Positions 5,676-5,984 of a DNA stretch of 5,984 nucleotides are shown piece by piece; position 1 is the stretch's first letter, and each line of letters begins with the position of its first letter. The DNA is taken from the NCBI GenBank assembly GCA_002344525.1, contig DDTJ01000085.1, positions 19,432 to 25,415 of the forward strand, given 5' to 3'. The DNA comes from Akkermansiaceae bacterium UBA2367. GTDB lineage: Bacteria; Verrucomicrobiota; Verrucomicrobiia; Verrucomicrobiales; DEV007. The translations under genes and the position numbers were made by a program. Below the pieces are notes generated by a model. That model searched no databases. It was not told the origin of the DNA and was given only the letters and a program-made list of their open reading frames with translations.

Positions 5676-5801
5676 GTGGCCCAACAAACCGGAAACGGTT
5701 CAGGGAACAAGATCTTTCAGAACATCAGGCCGACCCGCAAGGCTCGTCCGCGAATCAAGCGGAAGGAGTTTATCAAGGTCGGCGGAAAAGGAAAAGGCTA
5801 A
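5676..5801 (+). CDS. possible small very basic protein encoded in the rRNA leader (hypothetical)
   Basis: From a GTG at 5676 to TAA at 5799-5801 runs a 41-codon frame. Its first third is G/Q/N-rich; residues 18-33 (RPTRKARPRIKRKEFI) are dense in Arg and Lys, and it ends KVGGKGKG. This resembles the composition of a small ribosome-associated protein, but I recognise no family, and it does not look like bL34, bL36 or the THX type. Against it: no ATG, the AGAGG before the GTG abuts the start codon with no spacing, the frame is open far upstream because the DNA is GC-rich, and the first codons overlap a good leader hairpin. With the predicted transcription start near 5662 it would have a leader of about 14 bases, similar to other genes here. 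It may be chance coding potential in structured leader RNA. Confidence 0.3.
   Translation: MAQQTGNGSGNKIFQNIRPTRKARPRIKRKEFIKVGGKGKG
5680..5705 (+). other. rRNA leader hairpin with GAAA tetraloop
   Basis: AACCG (5687-5691) pairs with CGGTT (5696-5700) around a GAAA (GNRA-type) loop. CCC (5680-5682) pairs with GGG (5703-5705) below a small internal loop. It starts about 18 bases into the predicted rRNA transcript. GNRA-capped stems are typical of structured RNA, which supports a leader role for this segment. Confidence 0.5.
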
Positions 5802-5811
5802 ATTGTGTGCT

Positions 5812-5834
5812 GCACGTAAAAGCAAGTAACGTGC
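5812..5834 (+). other. hairpin at the boxB position of the rRNA leader
   Basis: GCACGT (5812-5817) is perfectly complementary to ACGTGC (5829-5834) with an 11-base A-rich loop. It ends 17 bases before boxA, the place where rrn leaders usually carry a boxB stem-loop. Sequence conservation of boxB is low, so the call rests on position and pairing. Confidence 0.45.
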
Positions 5835-5851
5835 CGAACGAGGTGCCGGAA

Positions 5852-5863
5852 TTCTTTGAAAAC
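5852..5863 (+). promoter_or_regulatory. boxA antitermination site of the rRNA operon
   Basis: TTCTTTGAAAAC matches the core of the rrn boxA known from many bacteria (TGTTCTTTGAAAAC in Bacillus subtilis, for example), where NusB-NusE binds the nascent RNA and helps polymerase pass Rho-dependent terminators. It lies about 90 bases before the 16S 5' end, a normal distance. It is flanked on both sides by CCGG (5846-5849 and 5863-5866), which could pair and enclose the site in a weak hairpin. Confidence 0.7.
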
Positions 5864-5908
5864 CGGAACCAAGTTCACGTCAAAAATTTTCCGTTAAGAA
5901 CAACAGCC

Positions 5909-5922
5909 GCTCTGAAAAGAGC
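5909..5922 (+). other. GAAA-capped hairpin before the 16S gene
   Basis: GCTCT (5909-5913) pairs perfectly with AGAGC (5918-5922) around a GAAA tetraloop. It lies 31 bases before the 16S 5' end. A weaker stem with one G-U pair follows (5929-5933 with 5937-5941). These probably form part of the precursor structure recognised during 16S maturation. Confidence 0.5.
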
Positions 5923-5953
5923 AGCCTGCGTTTCGAAAGCGGGATCAAGTTTC

Positions 5954-5984
5954 TATTCGAAGAGTTTGATTCTGGCTCAGAACG
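5954..5984 (+). rRNA. rrs: 16S ribosomal RNA, 5' end (partial)
   Basis: Bases 5961-5980 are the universal bacterial 16S start (AGAGTTTGAT then TCTGGCTCAG), which in E. coli begins at position 8, so the mature 5' end should lie near 5954. The following AACG agrees with Verrucomicrobiota but also with several other phyla. Only about 31 bases are inside the window; the gene continues to the right. Confidence 0.97.

Larger units (their letters stand above)
5662..5953 (+). ncRNA. rRNA operon leader transcript
   Basis: The stretch between the rRNA promoter and the 16S 5' end is clearly less GC-rich than the flanking genes. It contains several short hairpins (5680-5705, 5812-5834, 5909-5922), a boxA (5852-5863) and an AT-rich segment (CAAAAATTTTCC, 5881-5892). 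Such leaders recruit NusB/NusE antitermination factors and provide the left half of the processing stem cut by RNase III before 16S maturation. The right half of that stem would lie after the 16S gene, outside the window, so the processing site cannot be placed. A basic 41-codon open frame also lies in this leader (see 5676-5801). The exact transcription start is inferred from the promoter. Confidence 0.7.

Noticed and set aside
4943..5710. 255-codon minus-strand frame starting in the rRNA leader
   Set aside because: It crosses the rRNA promoter, overlaps the transpeptidase gene in another frame and becomes Pro/Arg/Gly-rich without any domain.

Overview
The window is GC-rich bacterial chromosome that ends in the first bases of a 16S rRNA gene. 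The 16S start (AGAGTTTGAT, then TCTGGCTCAG, then AACG), an rrn leader with a boxA of the TTCTTTGAAAAC type, genes without Shine-Dalgarno sequences and the style of the proteins fit Verrucomicrobiota best, perhaps an Opitutae-like lineage. This placement is an inference: the AACG after GGCTCAG also occurs in other phyla, including Alphaproteobacteria, and only about 31 bases of 16S are visible.

Layout from left to right. (1) Bases 2-40 are the last codons of a plus-strand gene, possibly a formylglycine-generating-enzyme-like protein, followed by a strong hairpin (71-100). (2) A minus-strand gene (163-483) encodes a small Dabb-fold protein. (3) The divergent intergenic stretch 484-843 has no gene. 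It holds two 74-75 bp elements with the anatomy of REPINs, two GTAG-headed palindromes facing each other. They are repeated in tandem at a period of about 122 bp, with hints of a third decayed unit and a candidate glnD promoter at its right edge. (4) glnD (844-3645, plus) encodes the bifunctional PII uridylyltransferase/uridylyl-removing enzyme of nitrogen control. (5) A 9-bp hairpin without a U tract separates it from a convergent gene. (6) A 595-residue secreted L,D-transpeptidase of the YcbB/LdtD type lies on the minus strand (3688-5475). (7) Bases 5476-5953 hold the divergent control region: a weak candidate promoter for the transpeptidase, an inverted repeat, then a convincing rRNA promoter (AT-rich UP-like tract, TTGACC, 16 bp, TATATT, GC-rich discriminator). 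A structured leader follows, with GAAA-capped hairpins, a boxB-position hairpin and boxA. (8) The 16S rRNA gene begins near 5954 and leaves the window.

The genes look like independent transcription units, not an operon. glnD senses nitrogen status, the transpeptidase crosslinks peptidoglycan, and the rRNA operon is under growth-rate-type control. The items most worth a second look are the tandem REPIN array between divergent genes, a 41-codon very basic open frame inside the rRNA leader, and the lack of Shine-Dalgarno sequences combined with very short predicted 5' leaders at the two large genes.
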